The notes under the pieces were generated by a model. The model was not told where the DNA came from and did no database searches. It saw only the letters and a program-made list of their open reading frames with translations. The position numbers were made by a program, and so were the translations under genes. This document shows positions 63,525 through 64,000 of a stretch of 64,000 nucleotides of DNA, piece after piece. The DNA is taken from the NCBI RefSeq assembly GCF_900129395.1, contig NZ_FQVP01000003.1, positions 124,001-188,000 of the forward strand. Direction: 5' to 3'. Origin of the DNA: Pseudosulfitobacter pseudonitzschiae (GTDB lineage: Bacteria; Pseudomonadota; Alphaproteobacteria; Rhodobacterales; Rhodobacteraceae). Positions within the stretch are counted from its first letter, which is position 1. Every line of letters starts with the position of its first letter.

Positions 63525-63550
63525 AACACGTCGGCAAGGCTTAGAGTTCC
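63525..63550 (-). promoter_or_regulatory. Candidate EcfG-type promoter of the DUF892 gene
   Basis: Minus strand GGAAC (63550-63546), 16 bases, GTGTT (63529-63525), 41 bases before the start codon. Same elements and same spacing as the site before the PRC-barrel gene. Confidence 0.55.
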
Positions 63551-63616
63551 GAACATGTGACCCGGCAATCGCGCAAATCGGGTGACAAGAGTCCCATGTG
63601 CTGGCACATCTGGCCC

Positions 63617-64000
63617 ATGACACGTCCCTTTGCAGACCCGACCCTGACACATCCCGTCTTGTTGCCCGACGGCACGCCGCACCTTGGCACGGTGTTTCTG
63701 AAACCTGCCCTGTCGCATCCGCGCATCACGGTGGGCGATTACAGCTATGCCAGCGCCCATGTGCCCCCCGCCGACTGGGCCGCGCATCTGGCCCCCTATC
63801 TCTACGACTTCTCGCCCGAAGCGCTGCACATCGGAAAATTCTGCCAGTTTGCCGACGGCGTGCAATTCATCACCGCCTCGGCCAACCACCGCTATGACGG
63901 GTTCTCGTCCTTTCCCTTTGCCATCTTCGGCGGCGGCGACATGGCGGGCCGTCCGTCGATGCCGGGTCCGGGACCGGACACGGTGATCGGCCACGACGTG
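63617..64000 (+). CDS. CatB-related O-acetyltransferase, N-terminal part
   Basis: 128 residues up to the right window edge. Opens MTRPFADPTLTHPV and reads into the left-handed beta-helix family of xenobiotic acetyltransferases: ITVGDYSYASAH, IGKFCQFADGVQFITASANHRYDG, then SSFPFAIFGG. The catalytic His lies in SANHRYDG. Related enzymes acetylate chloramphenicol or streptogramins, but many chromosomal members act on other substrates. The C-terminal hexapeptide repeats lie beyond the window. Confidence 0.88.
   Translation, partial: MTRPFADPTLTHPVLLPDGTPHLGTVFLKPALSHPRITVGDYSYASAHVPPADWAAHLAPYLYDFSPEALHIGKFCQFADGVQFITASANHRYDGFSSFPFAIFGGGDMAGRPSMPGPGPDTVIGHDV

Overview
The window is a 64-kb piece of GC-rich chromosome from an alphaproteobacterium. 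It most resembles the Rhodobacteraceae, and within them the marine Roseobacter group. This assignment rests on gene content: a 1151-residue SMC, a three-gene deformylase block before fmt, a chvI-chvG-hprK-rapZ-EIIA-HPr chain facing pckA, a methylsuccinyl-CoA dehydrogenase of the ethylmalonyl-CoA pathway, a DddL-type DMSP lyase and a 391-residue EF-Tu. No species can be named. Coding density is high. I saw no tRNA or rRNA gene, CRISPR array, prophage, transposase or IS element.

Layout. 1-7 kb: FadR-type regulator with a membrane hydrolase, a HupE-like protein, smc and a DUF4336 protein. 7-13.3 kb: secreted PRC-barrel protein with a repeat linker, rhodanese, lytic transglycosylase, cobD-cobC, a lone receiver protein behind a CtrA-type box, and a glutathionyl-hydroquinone reductase. 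13.4-19.4 kb: small unknown protein, MATE exporter, PatB/MalY lyase, three deformylase paralogues (the third lacks key active-site residues) and fmt. 19.4-24.1 kb: minus-strand run with overlapping genes (TRIC channel, Nudix-like protein, rnhA, methyltransferase, DUF3429), then a VOC protein, ispH and a NYN protein. 24.2-34 kb: plus-strand housekeeping run folK, rpoZ, rsh, DUF2062, pdxJ, acpS, lepB, rnc, era, DUF1491, recO. 34-41.5 kb: META-domain protein, TetR regulator with a palindromic operator, mcd, TauE-like permease, XRE regulator, a LysR-headed regulator with an unknown partner, and pckA. 41.9-47.3 kb: the ChvI/ChvG-PTS regulatory chain. 47.3-53.5 kb: hbd, DUF6473, etfBA, PduO-type adenosyltransferase, HIG1-like protein, SDR and SH3 proteins. 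53.7-64 kb: parC, DUF898-M48 pair, P450, lipoprotein, tuf, dddL, DUF892 protein and a truncated CatB-like acetyltransferase.

How the genes connect. Mcd passes electrons to EtfAB. hbd belongs to acetoacetyl-CoA/hydroxybutyryl-CoA metabolism, and PduO makes the adenosylcobalamin that ethylmalonyl-CoA pathway mutases require. pckA lies opposite chvI-chvG and the HPr kinase/HPr/EIIA chain, a known alphaproteobacterial link between carbon status and gluconeogenesis. DddL releases DMS from DMSP.

The least expected observations are non-coding. Three minus-strand genes (PRC-barrel, SH3 and DUF892) share a promoter-like motif, GGAAC-N16-G(T/C)GTT, resembling EcfG general-stress promoters. A four-copy intergenic repeat is always oriented with the gene it follows and begins 0-24 nt after that gene's stop codon. 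A CtrA-type TTAA-N7-TTAA box precedes the lone receiver gene. Perfect or near-perfect inverted repeats mark likely operators of the FadR-type, TetR, LysR/XRE and P450 loci.
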